From positions 11,329,501 to 11,393,500 of the forward strand of contig CM065378.1 in the NCBI GenBank assembly GCA_033060915.1: a stretch of 64,000 nucleotides of DNA. The letters run 5' to 3'. Shown in pieces: positions 46,726 to 58,625 of this stretch (the first letter of the stretch is position 1; every line of letters begins with the position of its first letter). The position numbers and the translations under genes were made by a program. The DNA comes from Euryodendron excelsum. Lineage: Eukaryota > Streptophyta > Magnoliopsida > Ericales > Pentaphylacaceae. The notes under the pieces were generated by a model. The model made no database searches. It was not told the DNA's origin and saw nothing but the letters and a program-made list of their open reading frames with translations.

Positions 46726-49687
46726 ATGATCCTTCATTCACCCAACCACCCATCATCTCTCTCCACCTTCAATCCCAACGGTGGTTGGACTTCCAGTCAA
46801 AATCCGCCCGCCAAACCCACAACAACAAGCTTAAAGTGCCACGTCAGACAAACACAACGGTCCGATTCCTGGAAGTCTCAGACAAGCTTCGAAGAATCAA
46901 ACGACAGTCTCCGCGAATCGCTCGCGCCGGACTCTTTCTGCGCCCGCAGATTCTGCTCTTGCGGAAGAAGACGCTTCATGGAAGCAATTGGAGCCTCTGG
47001 AGTCCCAACTCCTCCTTCCAACGCTTCCCCTTCACCTCCTGATCCCACGGTTCATCTCTCTCTCTGTCTCTCTCTCTCTCTCTATATATATATTTGTATA
47101 GTAGTGACATATTGCATATACAGGAAATGCTGAACAGCATTCACCCTCCAAGACCGAATTGGTATGAGGAATTCTATGCATTCTTTTTGGATAAGGGCAT
47201 GAAATCATTTGAGGCAGAGGTTAGTCCACATTTTTGGAATTAGACAATGGTCTATAAGCATTGAGTGTGCCTGTCTTCTGGTTCCTCCAATTTCAGGCAT
47301 TTGCATCTCTAATCTGCGCCTGTTCTTTCGCAAGGTCGCAGGTTATAAGTCACAGCTCTTTGCAAATTTGAGGGGAAAGGCTAAGACAGTGTTGGAGATT
47401 GGCGTTGGAACAGGTCCTAATCTCAAATATTATGCCGGTGACAATGGTGTCCGTGTTATTGGCATAGATCCCAACAGAAAGATGGAGAAATATGCACAGG
47501 CAGCTGCAGTAACTGCTGGCCTACCTCCAGCAAATTTTAACTTCATACAAGCAGTACTTTATACTTCCCCTATGGCATTATTAACATCGAATCTCGTTTA
47601 ACTTCCGAAGATGCTATTCTCTTCCATGAAATTATATAGTGAGAGACATTTTTAATGTTTTGTGGGAAACAACATTGATTAGAGATGCTTTGAGTTTGAG
47701 TCTAGATTGTATCACTGGCACACAGTAATCCCATGGTACTAGTATTTGGGCATGCTTTGTCAATAAATTGTTTTGCAATTTCTTCACTGGTGACATTTCT
47801 GTCTTCTGAACTTCAATGGTTAATCCTTAGTAAGAAGGACATTTCCTTAAATATGCGAAATACGAAATGTCACAATTCTAGGGTTCCAGGTTTGCTCTTG
47901 GGCTTGAGGTGATTGTTTGTGGTTATTTCGTGGACCAATCCATTCGCTCAATTAGATCCTTGGTAATTATGTCTTCTCTCTCACATCGTTGACCCATTTT
48001 TTGGGGGGGCTATCCTCTCGGCCTTTTGATACCTTCGAATTTCGAAGTTTAATCAAATCGCTCCTCTATACTGGTTCTAGGTGCTGAAACATCACAAAAA
48101 ATTAGATCATTGTTGTTCACTGTAGCACATGGAAATTTGGATGGTGGGAATAAGAACAATAACAAGATTTTAAAAGTTTCGTGAATAAATAAGTTTTAGA
48201 CCAAGTTCAGTTGTGAAGCTACTAGTCTGGTGTTGGTGCTTCAGTCCCTTTCCTTTCCGGGAGGCATCTTGAGTCATATCCTGCTCTTAAGCTAGATTCA
48301 ACTTTCAAATTATTGGTTGTCTCCTTGAATTATTTATCTGTTACTGAGGAAATTCGTGCGTAAAGATAAGAAGGTTTGATATTCTCTAGAATTGAAGTTG
48401 TTGATTTTGTGCAGGTTGCAGAGGCTTTGCCAGTAAGTGATGCTTCTGTTGATGCAGTTGTTGGAACGCATGTCCTATGTTCTGTAAAAGACGTTGATAT
48501 GGCACTGAAAGGTATATGAGCAAGCTTGACTTTAAGTTTGTTGTTAAGTTAGTTAACTTAAAAAGTTGAAGTTTGTACAGGGACCTTATATTCACAGAGT
48601 ACCATTGCCTGAGTGAAAGTCTATAAAACTTGATGCGTGATGACCCTAAAAATTAAAGATTTGTAATTGGTCAAAATGTTTAGGGTGTTTTGATGCCTCA
48701 TGGTAATGTAATTATATACGTTTTTAATTTCTGTGGCACCTAAAGGTACAAATCCATTCTAAGAATTGGAATCAAAAGCAAAATTGGACACAACAAATGA
48801 ACAAAACATCTGAAACATGATCCTGAAATTTACTCATCCCAACAGCCATATGAAACATGATCTAATAATTTTCAATCCAACAGGCTTAAAAATACCTCTT
48901 TATAGGTGGTTATTTAAGATTTTACTTGGACGGACTACATTTTGACTGCAAATGCGCAAACCTGAACTGGTTCTGAATTGGTCCATATTAATGTTGTAGG
49001 AGCTACATTTCCCCACTTATTTGATTATGATTATTTATACATAAAGGGGGAGGGGGAGGGGGAGGGGGAGGGTGAGTCAAAACCACGACCTAAGCCATGG
49101 GTGGGGGTTCCACTTATCATTGGGCTAAGCCCACTCCTCATTTATGATTTATGAATGGATCAAAATTCCAAGATCTAATCAAGCTACTCTGTATTGAACA
49201 TTAATAATTTTCGTTACAAATACTAATGCTTCATAATCTGGGCTGCCTTCAACACATGCTATTGGACGCACAGAGGTGATGAGGGTGCTTAAACCGGGTG
49301 GAGTTTACTTATTTCTGGAGCATGTTGCTGCCGAAGGTATGGAACTCATTATCTTAGAAAACTTTGGTAGTTCTCTATTTCAAGTTGAAACTTCCTTAAA
49401 CCTTTACGGTCTTACTTTACCCACCACTGCCGAGTTAGTTCATGCTGAACTTGACTATTTTCTCTCTCTTTTTCTCGTTTCTTGGTTGGATAGATGGAAC
49501 AATTCTCAGATTTGTACAGGGTGTTCTTGGTCCTCTTCAGCGGAAAGTTGCTGATGGGTGTCACCTCACCAGGAAAACAGGAAAGAATATATCTGAAGCT
49601 GGATTTTCTGATGTTGACATAACCATGGCTTTCTTCTCTAAGGCCTTTCATGTAAACCCTCAAGTTTATGGAATTGCTTGTAAGTAG
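46726..49687 (+). CDS. METTL7-like SAM-dependent methyltransferase, copy A
   Basis: Six exons: 46726-47049, 47124-47219, 47335-47553, 48415-48511, 49274-49336 and 49494-49687. All have GT/AG introns and give 330 residues. The N-terminal ~70 residues are Ser/Thr-rich and basic with few acids, fitting a plastid transit peptide. MLNSIHPPRPNWYEEFYA marks the family. The SAM site is motif I LEIGVGTG (residues 160-167) and the acidic IDP (184-186). VVGTHVLCSVKDVD and RVLKPGGVYLFLEH are motifs post-II and III. The last exon ends VYGIACK. Arabidopsis relatives (At1g69523 group) are annotated as class I methyltransferases; the substrate is unknown. No lesion was found. Intron 5 carries TTACTTTA at the site where copy B has a MITE. 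Confidence 0.9.
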
Positions 49688-50744
49688 AATAAAAGTGAAA
49701 AAGGCATTGAAATTCATAGGAACCCCTGCATTTTGGTGATGCCGAACATATATTGCAGCTGTTGATGATATTCATTCGGTATTGGTCAGTAGTGTATTCC
49801 TTCTGCTTATTCTATAAGGTTCAGAATATTGCCATCGTTGGTGGTTTTGGTATTTTTGTACGGATGGATATTGTTGGAATGTGTGTTATCTTTATATTCA
49901 CTTATGCCTTGGAAATGTTGCTGTTTAGTACTTTACTTACAAAGGCAGACTATCTGTGAAGATTCTGTGTTGTAATTCCTATTTTAGCATTTGCATTCCC
50001 CAAATTGAGATTATTTGCTTTTGTCTGAATCTGTGGTTTGTTCATGAGCATTGTTTCAAAATTACAAATCAGTCTGGTCTTCTGAAATGCAGATCAATTC
50101 TGATTGTTGATCCTTTGGATCAAACAACTATCTGTTCTTATGGCAGGTTGGGGTGGCTATCGTTAATCTGATCATGACAGTTTTATTGTTAAAAATATTT
50201 TGTGCTTGAAAACCCAAATTTTGTTTGGACCCAGAAAAAAAAAAAAAAAAAAACTCGTGCAACTTCACCTGAAAATAATAATATTTTTTTTCAAACATAA
50301 TAGAAAAAACTAAATAACCAACTACAATATTTTCTCTACGTATTCTGTAAACAGATAGTCGAAGTCAAAGGATCAAAACTAGTTTACTATTTAACCTATA
50401 ATATCCCTTGCAAATTAAAAACTTCTGTGCCTTGGTTTGAATTAGCTAACTATGACGGTAATAACTTCACATCTTCACAAAAATACAAAAAAAAAGAAAA
50501 GGTGAATGAATATGGAATGAAAACATGAAAAATAAAAAGAAGCGTAGACTAAAGAATCCAATTAGTTTAGGTCACTTAACCGGAAAAAAAAAGAAAGAAT
50601 TCAATTAGTCTACAAGTAAGAACTCGGAAAAATTCAATAAGTCTACAAGTAAGAACTTGTTTAATATCGCAGTACAACACTTAAAATTGAATAACATATT
50701 TAGTAATTTTGTAATTAATTGTGTTTGATAATATGCAAGATATA
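49688..50744 (+). other. 3' flank of gene A within unit A
   Basis: Likely 3' UTR followed by AT-rich sequence. A (GGGGGA)n tract lies within intron 4 (about 49046-49072), not here. A poly(A) run sits at 50234-50252. Frames at 49753-50171 have no domain and are not called. The sequence is very like 55676-56692 in unit B. Confidence 0.5.
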
Positions 50745-52090
50745 TACAAAATATCAATTGGGCCATCAGAATCTGTAAAATATATTTCTGTATTTTTTTC
50801 TTTATCTTTAAGTAAGACTTGGTAAAGGTCTCTTAAATGTTTGGACGTACGACAGGTACGTGACAAATGCTATTTCATTTCACACCTGTAATAAATATCT
50901 TCGTAATTCTTAAAAAATTTATTCTGTAAATCTTTTCCCTTTGCTTGCTTCACTTCAGAGTTGTTTCACTGCTGGTCGTATAGTGTGGTATTTTTAAATC
51001 TCATATGATAAGTGTTACTTCCACGACAATTCTCACGAGTTCAGAAACTATTCCAACTATGGCTACGATCACGTCTGCGGCTACGTCCGTGTTTCTGACC
51101 ATCAAATGCGATTGCATTCACTTCTGGAATGGTGCAGAATCGTTAGGTTAGGACTGATGATTTTTTCATTAGTAACCTATTATTTTGCTCAATCACAAGA
51201 AGACATGATATTAATTCATAATATTTTTTAAATCTACGCTGTCGATATTGCTGTTGTAGGAGCACATCTGAGGCATGAAATGTGGATGATGTTTTTTTCA
51301 ACACATTTTCATTTGTAATAGTTTTTTCACATAACTTTAATCGTAACTGATTTTAAATAACATGGAGTCGTACTCACTGATAGTTTTAAAATCTTGCAAC
51401 CTCAGGTGCATTTAGTTAGATTTGGCTCTTGGCTCTTAGGAGGATTACGGTCTTTTGATGCTCGTATCTCTTTTTAAATTTTTTTTATAATATCAATGGA
51501 TCTTTTACTGTGAGGTACTTAGATTTCAATTCTTCACGAAAATGATGACGAAAGAAAATCATTGTTTTAGCGCGATCCTATTGGGATGTGTTATTTTGTT
51601 CCGCTATTGTTTGCTTAAGTGCATTTGCAGTTAGATGGATCTCAACATCAAGAATCCACAATAGTAATTATCGCTAAAAATATCAAGGGTAGATAATTCT
51701 AATTTTGTAAGGTTTAATATTTTCAGAATGTTATACTATACAAAACAATAAGATTAAATCAGAACAAAATTATTAAAACTGAACATATATTCAAGTTACA
51801 TTAAATAATAAAAAACAATAATTAAAACATAGAAATATGTATCAAAAAGAATATCATTATTTTTTAAAAATTTTACACTCATAAAAATCATCAAGTATTA
51901 AAAGTTATAAAATATATATGTGTGTATATTAAGAAAGTTTTGTACTAATAATATATTATAGAATTAAAAAAATATAAAATAAATAAAATAACTTAATACA
52001 AATTATGGTGAATAGTTTTTCAAAAATTATCAAAAATTTATCATATTACCTCTTTAAAAACTTTTAAGAATTAATATTTTGAAGCCTTTA
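50745..52090 (-). pseudogene. Copia gag fragment (unit B copy)
   Basis: Homologous to 44906-46150. The zinc-knuckle region (about 50845-50900) and the Gly/Arg-rich part (about 51055-51100) are recognisable but more decayed than in unit A, with the first knuckle cysteine region altered. The gag N-terminus lies near 51720. No integrase or pol accompanies it, as expected for a copy made by the segmental duplication. Confidence 0.75.
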
Positions 52091-52350
52091 AAATTTTATA
52101 GTGATACGAATTGAAACAAAAATTTCTTTCTCCCGAAAAATGATTAAGTCGGCCGAATTACTGCGTCCGAAGTTTAGCAAGTTGACCGGATGAACATTCA
52201 CGAGCTCATCAATGATGTCATCCACAGCCATTACACAACAAATCAAGAAAACGTTGTATAACGAACAAGATTGACTAGGTCACAACCACAAAGCCCGAAG
52301 CCTCTCCCTCTCTGTTTCTCTCTCTCTGTTGAGTTCAGTTCTATTACAGA
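52091..52350 (+). promoter_or_regulatory. Upstream region of methyltransferase gene B
   Basis: Corresponds to 46150-46725 but is about half as long, because the 60-bp unit is present once and the CT tract is short (CTCTCCCTCTCTGTTTCTCTC, interrupted, near 52303-52328). The two gene copies therefore have clearly different proximal promoters. Confidence 0.45.
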
Positions 52351-52688
52351 ATGATCCTTCATTCACCGCACTACCCATCATCTCTCTCCACCTTCAATCT
52401 CAACGGTGGTTGGACTTCCAGTCAAACTCCGCGCGCCAAACCCACAACAACAAGCTTAAAGTGCAGCGTCAGACAAACACAACGGTCCGATTCTTCGAAG
52501 TCTCCGACAAGCTTCGAAGAATCAAACGACGGTCTCCGCGAATCGCTCGCGCCGGACTCTTTCTGCGCCCGCAGATTCTGCTCTTGCGGAAGAAGACGCT
52601 TCATGGAAGCAATCGGAGCCTGTGGAGTCCCAACTCCTCCTTCCAACGCTTCCCCATCACCTCCTGATCCCACGGTTCATCTCTGTCA

Positions 52689-52722
<34 letters not shown>

Positions 52723-55675
52723 TTGTATAGTACTGACATATTGCATACATAGGAAATGCTAAACAGCATTCACCCTCCAAGACCGAATTGGTATGAGGAA
52801 TTCTATGCATTCGTTTTGGATAAGGGCATGAAATCGTTTGAGGCAGAGGTTAGTCCCCATTTTTGGAATTAGACAATGGTCTATAAGCATTGAGTGTGCC
52901 TGTCTTCTGGTTCCTCCAATTTCAGGCATTTGCATCTCTAATCTGCGCCTGTTCTTTCGTAAGGTCGCAGGTTATAAGTCACAGCTCTTTGCAAATTTGA
53001 GGGGAAAGGCTAAGACGGTGTTGGAGATTGGCGTTGGAACAGGTCCTAATCTCAAATATTATGCCGGTGACAATGGTGTCCGTGTTATTGGCATAGATCC
53101 CAACAGAAAGATGGAGAAATATGCACAGGCAGCTGCAGTAACTGCTGGCCTACCTCCAGCAAATTTTAACTTCATACAAGCAGTACTTTATACTTCCCCT
53201 ATGGCATTATTAACATCGAATCTCATTTAACTTCCGACGATGCCATTCCCTTCCATGAAATTATATAGTGAGAGACATTTTTAATTTTTTGTGGGAAAAC
53301 AACATTGATTAGAGATGCTTTGAGTTTGAGTCTAGATTGTATCACTGGCACACAGTAATCACATGGTACTAGTATTTGGGCATGCTTTGTCAATAAATTG
53401 TTTTGCAATTTCTTCACTGGTGACATTTCTGTCTTCTGAACTTCAATGGTTAATCCTTAGTAAGAAGGACATTTCCTTAAATATGCGAAATACGAAATGT
53501 CACAATTTTAGGGTTCCAGGGTTGCTCTTGGGCTTGAGGTGATTGCTTGTGGTTATTTCGTGGACCAATCCATTCGCTAAATTAGATCCTTGGTGATTAT
53601 GTCTTCTCTCACAGCGTTGACCCATTTTTTGGGGGGGCCTTCCTCTTGGCCTTTTGACACCTTCGAATTTCGAAGTTTAATCAAATTGCTCCTCTACACT
53701 GGTTCTAGGTGATGAAACATCACAAAAAATTAGATCATTGTTGTTCACTGTAGCGCATGGAAATTTGGATGGCGGGAATAAGAACAATGACAGGATTTTA
53801 AAAGTTTCGTGAATAAATATATTTTAGACAAAGTTCAGTTGTGAAGCTACTATACTAGTCTGGTGTTGGTGCTTCAGTCCCTTTCCTTTCTGGGAGGCAT
53901 CTTGAGTCATATCCTACTCTTAAACTAGATTCAAATTTGAAATTATTGGTTGTCTCCTTGAATTATTTATTTGTTACTGAGGAAATTCACGCGTAAAGAT
54001 AAGAAGGTTTGATATTCTCTAGAATTGAAGTTGTTGATTTTGTGCAGGTTGCAGAGGCTTTGCCGGTAAGTGATGCTTCTGTTGATGCAGTTGTTGGAAC
54101 GCATGTCCTATGTTCTGTAAAAGACATTGATATGGCACTGAAAGGTATATGAGCAAGCTTGAATTTAAGTTTCTTCTTAAGTTAGTTAACTTAAAAGGTT
54201 GAAGTTTGTACAGGGACCTTATATTCACAGAGTACCATTGCCTGAGTGAAAGTCTATAAAACTTGATGCGTGATGACCCTAAAAATTAAAAGATTTGTAA
54301 TTGGTCAAAATGTTTAGGGTGTTTTGATGCCTCATGTTAATGTAATTATATACGTTTTTAATTTCTGTGGCACCTAAAGGTACAAATCCATTCTAAGAAT
54401 TGGAATCAAAAGCAAAATTAGACACAACAAATGAACAAAACATCTGAAACATGATCTTGAAATTTACTCATCCCAACAGCCATATGAAACATGATCTAAT
54501 AATTTTCAATCCAACAGGCTTAAAAATACCTCTTTATAGGTGGTTATTTAAGATTTAACTTGGACGGACTACATTTTGACTGCAAATGCCCAAACCTGAA
54601 CTGGTTCTGAATTGGTCCATATTAATGTTGTAGGAGCTACATTTCCCCACTTATTTGATTATGATTATTTATATATTTATTATTATTTAGTATATTGGAG
54701 GGTCAAAGAGGAGGGGGAGGGGGAGGGGGAGGGTGAGTCAAAACCACGACCTAAGCCATGGGTGGGGGTTCCACTTACTATTGGGCTAACCCCACTCCTC
54801 ATTTATGATTTACGAATAGATCAAAATTCCAAGATCTAATCAAGCCACTCTGTTTTGAACATTAATAATTTTCGTTACAAATACTAATGCTTCATAATCT
54901 GGGCTGCCTTCAACACATGCTATTGGATGCACAGAGGTGATGAGGGTGCTTAAACCGGGTGGAGTTTACTTATTTCTGGAGCATGTTGCTGCCGAAGGTA
55001 TGGAACTCATTATCTTAGAACCTTGGTAGTTCTCTATTTCGAGTTGAAACTCCCTTAAACTTTTACGGTCTTACCCTATGTTACTTGGACTCTTTTAAAT
55101 TTGTAAAATACTCGCGTCGGATGCTCGACACTGAGATAAGGGTATATAATATGTGTTTGATATGGCTAGTTGGATATACATCAAACAAGTATGTATAAGT
55201 AGTTGACCATATAAGACTTTCATTTTATGTATTTTAGTTTGTAAATACTATTTTACTTTAAAAGAAGCAAAAAAAAGTATTTAAAAAATATAAAATTTAG
55301 CTGTCTTAATGTCCAAGGACATAAAAACTAGATGAATTTGACACTTAAATATGTATCCGCATTCGACACCCGTACTTGAGTCTGAGTCTAAGTCACATAG
55401 CCTTTACCCACCACTGCCTAGTTATTTCATGCTGAACTTGACTATTTTCTCTCTCTTTTTTCTCGTTTCTTGGTTGGATAGATGGAACAATTCTCAGATT
55501 TGTACAGGGTGTTCTTGGTCCTCTTCAGCGGAAAGTTGCTGATGGGTGTCACCTCACCAGGAAAACAGGAAAGAATATATCTGAAGCTGGATTTTCTAAT
55601 GTTGACATAACCATGGCTTTCTTCTCTGAGGCCTTTTATGTGAACCCTCACGTTTATGGAATTGCTTGTAAGTAG
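52351..55675 (+). CDS. METTL7-like SAM-dependent methyltransferase, copy B
   Basis: Six exons with the same sizes and phases as copy A: 52351-52674, 52753-52848, 52964-53182, 54048-54144, 54935-54997 and 55482-55675, giving 330 residues. Exon 3, which carries the SAM-binding LEIGVGTG, encodes exactly the same residues as copy A. Most amino-acid changes lie in the N-terminal transit-like part and the last exon (SEAFYVNPHVYGIACK against SKAFHVNPQVYGIACK). Intron 5 is about 330 bp longer because of a MITE. No stop or frame break is visible, so both copies are probably functional. The substrate is unknown. Confidence 0.9.
55074..55403. mobile_element. MITE in intron 5 of gene B (~330 bp)
   Basis: Left end CCCTATGTTACTTGGACTC; complement of the right end AGGCTATGTGACTTAGACTC. 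The inner parts are also partly inverted (TCGGATGCTCGACAC against ATTCGACACCCG). TTA flanks both sides (55071-55073 and 55404-55406), fitting a PIF/Harbinger-type target. The CTATGTTRCTYGGACTC end is one I know from widespread plant MITEs. It has no coding capacity. Confidence 0.65.
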
Positions 55676-56692
55676 AATAAAAGTGAAAAAGGCATTGAAA
55701 TTCATAGGAACCCCTGCATTTTGGTGATGCGGAACATATACTGCAGCTGTTGATATTCATTCGGTATTGGTCAGTAGTGTATTCCTTCTGCTTATTTTAT
55801 AAGGTTCAGAATATTGCCGTTGTTGGTGGTTTTGATATTTTTGTACAGATGGATATTGTTGGAATGTGTGTTGTCTTTATATTCACTTATGCCTTGAAAA
55901 TGTTGCTGTCTAGTACTTTACTTACACAAAGGCAGACTATCTGTGATGATTCTATGTGTTGTAATTCCTATTTTAGCATTTGCATTCCATAAATTGAGAT
56001 TATTTGCTTTTGTCTGAATCTGTGGTTTGTTCATGAGCATTGTTTCAAATAACAAATCAGTCTGGTCTTCTGAAATGCAGATCAATTCTGATTGTTGATC
56101 CTTTGGATCAACAACTATCTCTTCTTATGGCAGGTTGGGGTGACTATTGCTAATCTGATCATGACAGTTTTATTGTTAAAAATATTTTGTGCTTGAAAAT
56201 CCAAATCTTGTTTGGACCCAAAAAAAAAACCTCGTGCAGACTTCACCTGAAAATAATAATTTTTTTTTCAAACATAATAGAAAAAACTAAATAACCAACT
56301 ACAATATTTTCTCTACGTATTCTGTAAACCGACAGTCGAAGTCAAAGGATCAAAACTAGTTTACTATTTAACCTATAATATCCCTTGCAAATTAAAAACT
56401 TCTGTGCCTTAGTTTGAATTAGCTAACTATGACGGTAATAACTTCACATCTTCACAAAAATACAAAAAAAAAAAAAAAAAGGTGAATGAATATGGAATGA
56501 AAACATGAAAAATAAAAAGAAGCGTGGAACTAAAGAATCCAATTAGTTTAGGTCACTTATCCCAGAAAAAAAAAAAAAGAATTCAATTAGTCTACAAGTA
56601 AGAACTTGTTTAATATCGCAATTCAACACTTAAAATTGAATAACATATTTAGTGATTTTGTAATTAATTGTGTTTGATAATGTACAAGATAT

Positions 56693-58255
56693 CATAATGA
56701 AAAAACAGAAATCAATTTTCAACTATGATGTTAAGTTATTAAGTGCCCTTGCCTTGGTTGCAACCAAAAAAGAAAAAGAAAAAAACTGATCAACTGTTAA
56801 CGATGAGAAATTGAGAATAGTGGACCCAAAATAAAATAAAATGAAATAAAGTGGACAAAAGGAAATACAACAAACACGAGGGTTATCGATGCAAAAAGGC
56901 CATAGATAATCGCGCTCGTCCCGACATATTAGGGTTTCTCACACCCGCCGCGGACCGCGCAATCATTTCCTCCGATAGCGTTTCGGCTGCTCCTACTCCG
57001 GCAGAGTTCTTCACACCTAGTGTAATCGAAAGCTCACTCTCACTCTACTTGTTTCTCTCTCTCTTTCTCTCTATATGTACATGTTTGAGTAAATGCCAGC
57101 GGCGCAAACGACTTTGTGGACTTAAAAACCCCTTGTTTTGGGGCTTTTGCATTTGGTCTTAGGTTGAATTTCGCAGCATTTATTTCTCATTTTTCTGATT
57201 TCGTTGTCCGTGAAATCTTCGTTGCTGGTCCGTACGTACATTATTTTCTGTTGAGGGAGTCAGCTTTTTTGATGTATAATATGGATTATGGAAATTAATT
57301 GATGATAAAAACTGTTGTTTGAGAAAGTGCCTTCAGTGAACCCCAAAACTTATTCTGTTTCATTTGATTGATTCTTTGTGTGTGACCTATGCCCTTAATG
57401 CATATTACTCATGTTTATTGCTGGTGCTGCTGCTACTGTTTTTGTTGTCGTTGAGAATGATGATCAGTTCTATTTATAGTCTAAAGTTGTTAATTTGAGG
57501 TTATTACTTTGCTGTATATTTGTGGAATACAAAGTTAAAAACTATTTTTATTGAAGTTCTGAAGTTCTTCCTTTGGGGTTTTTTGTGAATTTTGTATGCA
57601 CCATGTACTTGGGTTCTTCTTTAGTTCCCTAATATTCAGTTTCCCTTATTTGTTTTTGGTTACTTAAGATATTTATTTATAATTTAATGGAATATGAAAA
57701 GAAGAAGTAATCTTTATTCTCTCCAGTCTCCGCAGCTAACATTGGTGTTATACAGTCCTCTTACATGCAATTGTGTTGGGTCTCTGTTGCTTTCTATGGA
57801 ATTTGTGGTTGAGAAATTTTCGTCTAACGGTATTTACAATCTTTTGCAGCCAGTGTTTCTGCCGGAGAATTTTAAACAAGGTTTTGGACAGCTAGAAACC
57901 ATTCAGTGTGTGGGCAGAGTTTGTGTATTGTGCTTTTGAGGTTCATGAGTAATAGTTTACTGCACTTGTGTAGATGCTAGCTGGAAGGTTTGCTGTATTC
58001 TGCATTATCTAGAATTCAAAAATGATGAAGCTTAGTTCTATGGATTGCAAAATCGTTTCTTAGATAGTATATTTATCAAATTTAGTTATTGACGTGGGGT
58101 AAGCAGATGTAATGTATCACCAGATTGTTGTATTTTGAGAAAATGGAGTGATTTTTTTGGTTGGCTGTCAACAAGTTTTGGAGGGCTTGTGAAGCAAGCA
58201 GAATAAGTTTTGGCGAGTATTATAAAACATAGCTAAAACGGGGTCCCTCTGTTGT
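56693..58255 (+). promoter_or_regulatory. Promoter and non-coding leader of the next gene
   Basis: Sequence becomes GC-richer at about 56890-57030 (CGCGCTCGTCCCG, CACCCGCCGCGGACCGCG), with pyrimidine tracts after it. This looks like the first, non-coding exon. The stretch 57849-57940, preceded by TTTTGCAG, could be a second leader exon. The rest is T-rich and intron-like. No domain is found in the short frames at 56851, 57116 or 57694. Confidence 0.4.
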
Positions 58256-58625
58256 GTGGCTGCAAGGCCACATGGATCTAATGCAGCCAGTAGGGAGTGG
58301 TCCATGGGTCCAAATGAGCCCTATTGGCGAACTAATTCAAGCTTCTCACCTCCACCATCGAGATGGGATTTCCGGTTCCAACCTGAAGGGCTATCATTTG
58401 GTTCTCATGATGGTATTCAATTGTACGGTTCTTCTACATCATCGAACAGTAGAGGAAGTAGGAGCTGGGTGAGAGGAAACCATCATTCCAATCATCAATA
58501 TTCAACATCTGATGGTGTTGGGCCATACTTTAGTAGTCCATCTGAGATCTCTCCAGCCCGGCAGTGGACGCCTCCAACAATACAAGAGATCAGAGTGGAT
58601 GATTATGGAACTTCATCAAGGAGAG
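58256..58625 (+). CDS. First coding exon of a RING-type E3 ligase-like gene (partial)
   Basis: The frame carries EWSMGPNEPYWRTNSSFS, PPPSRWDFRFQ, SHDGIQLYGSSTSSNSR and QWTPPTIQEIRVDDY. This is the conserved, disordered N-terminus I remember from a plant family with a C-terminal RING finger. The exon ends at a good donor in phase 1 (TCAAGGAGAG|GTAACA). The frame is open from about 58226. The first in-frame ATG is 58304, but conserved-looking sequence starts earlier at GTG 58256, whose context GTGGCTGCA looks like a mutated ATG. Out-of-frame ATGs lie at 58272 and 58281. I found no downstream exons or RING cysteines before 64000, so the gene is either very long-introned or a truncated copy. The family assignment is from memory only. 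Confidence 0.55.

Larger units (their letters stand above)
44906..50744 (+). repeat. Segmental tandem duplication, unit A
   Basis: From inside the copia gag (44906, TCAATTGGGCCATCAAAATC) through the methyltransferase gene to CAAGATAT near 50744, this segment is repeated directly in 50745-56692. Left of 44906 the copia element continues, but at the unit B start (50745) it does not. The original copia insertion therefore belongs to this unit, and unit B was copied from it with a breakpoint in gag. No long homology is visible at the junction. Confidence 0.85.
50745..56692 (+). repeat. Segmental tandem duplication, unit B
   Basis: Direct copy of unit A. It starts within the copia gag fragment (TCAATTGGGCCATCAGAATC) joined to the end of unit A, and ends at CAAGATAT near 56690. 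The gene part is nearly identical to unit A, while the copia part differs at roughly one base in eight by eye. It lacks the minisatellite expansion and gains the MITE in intron 5. Confidence 0.85.
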
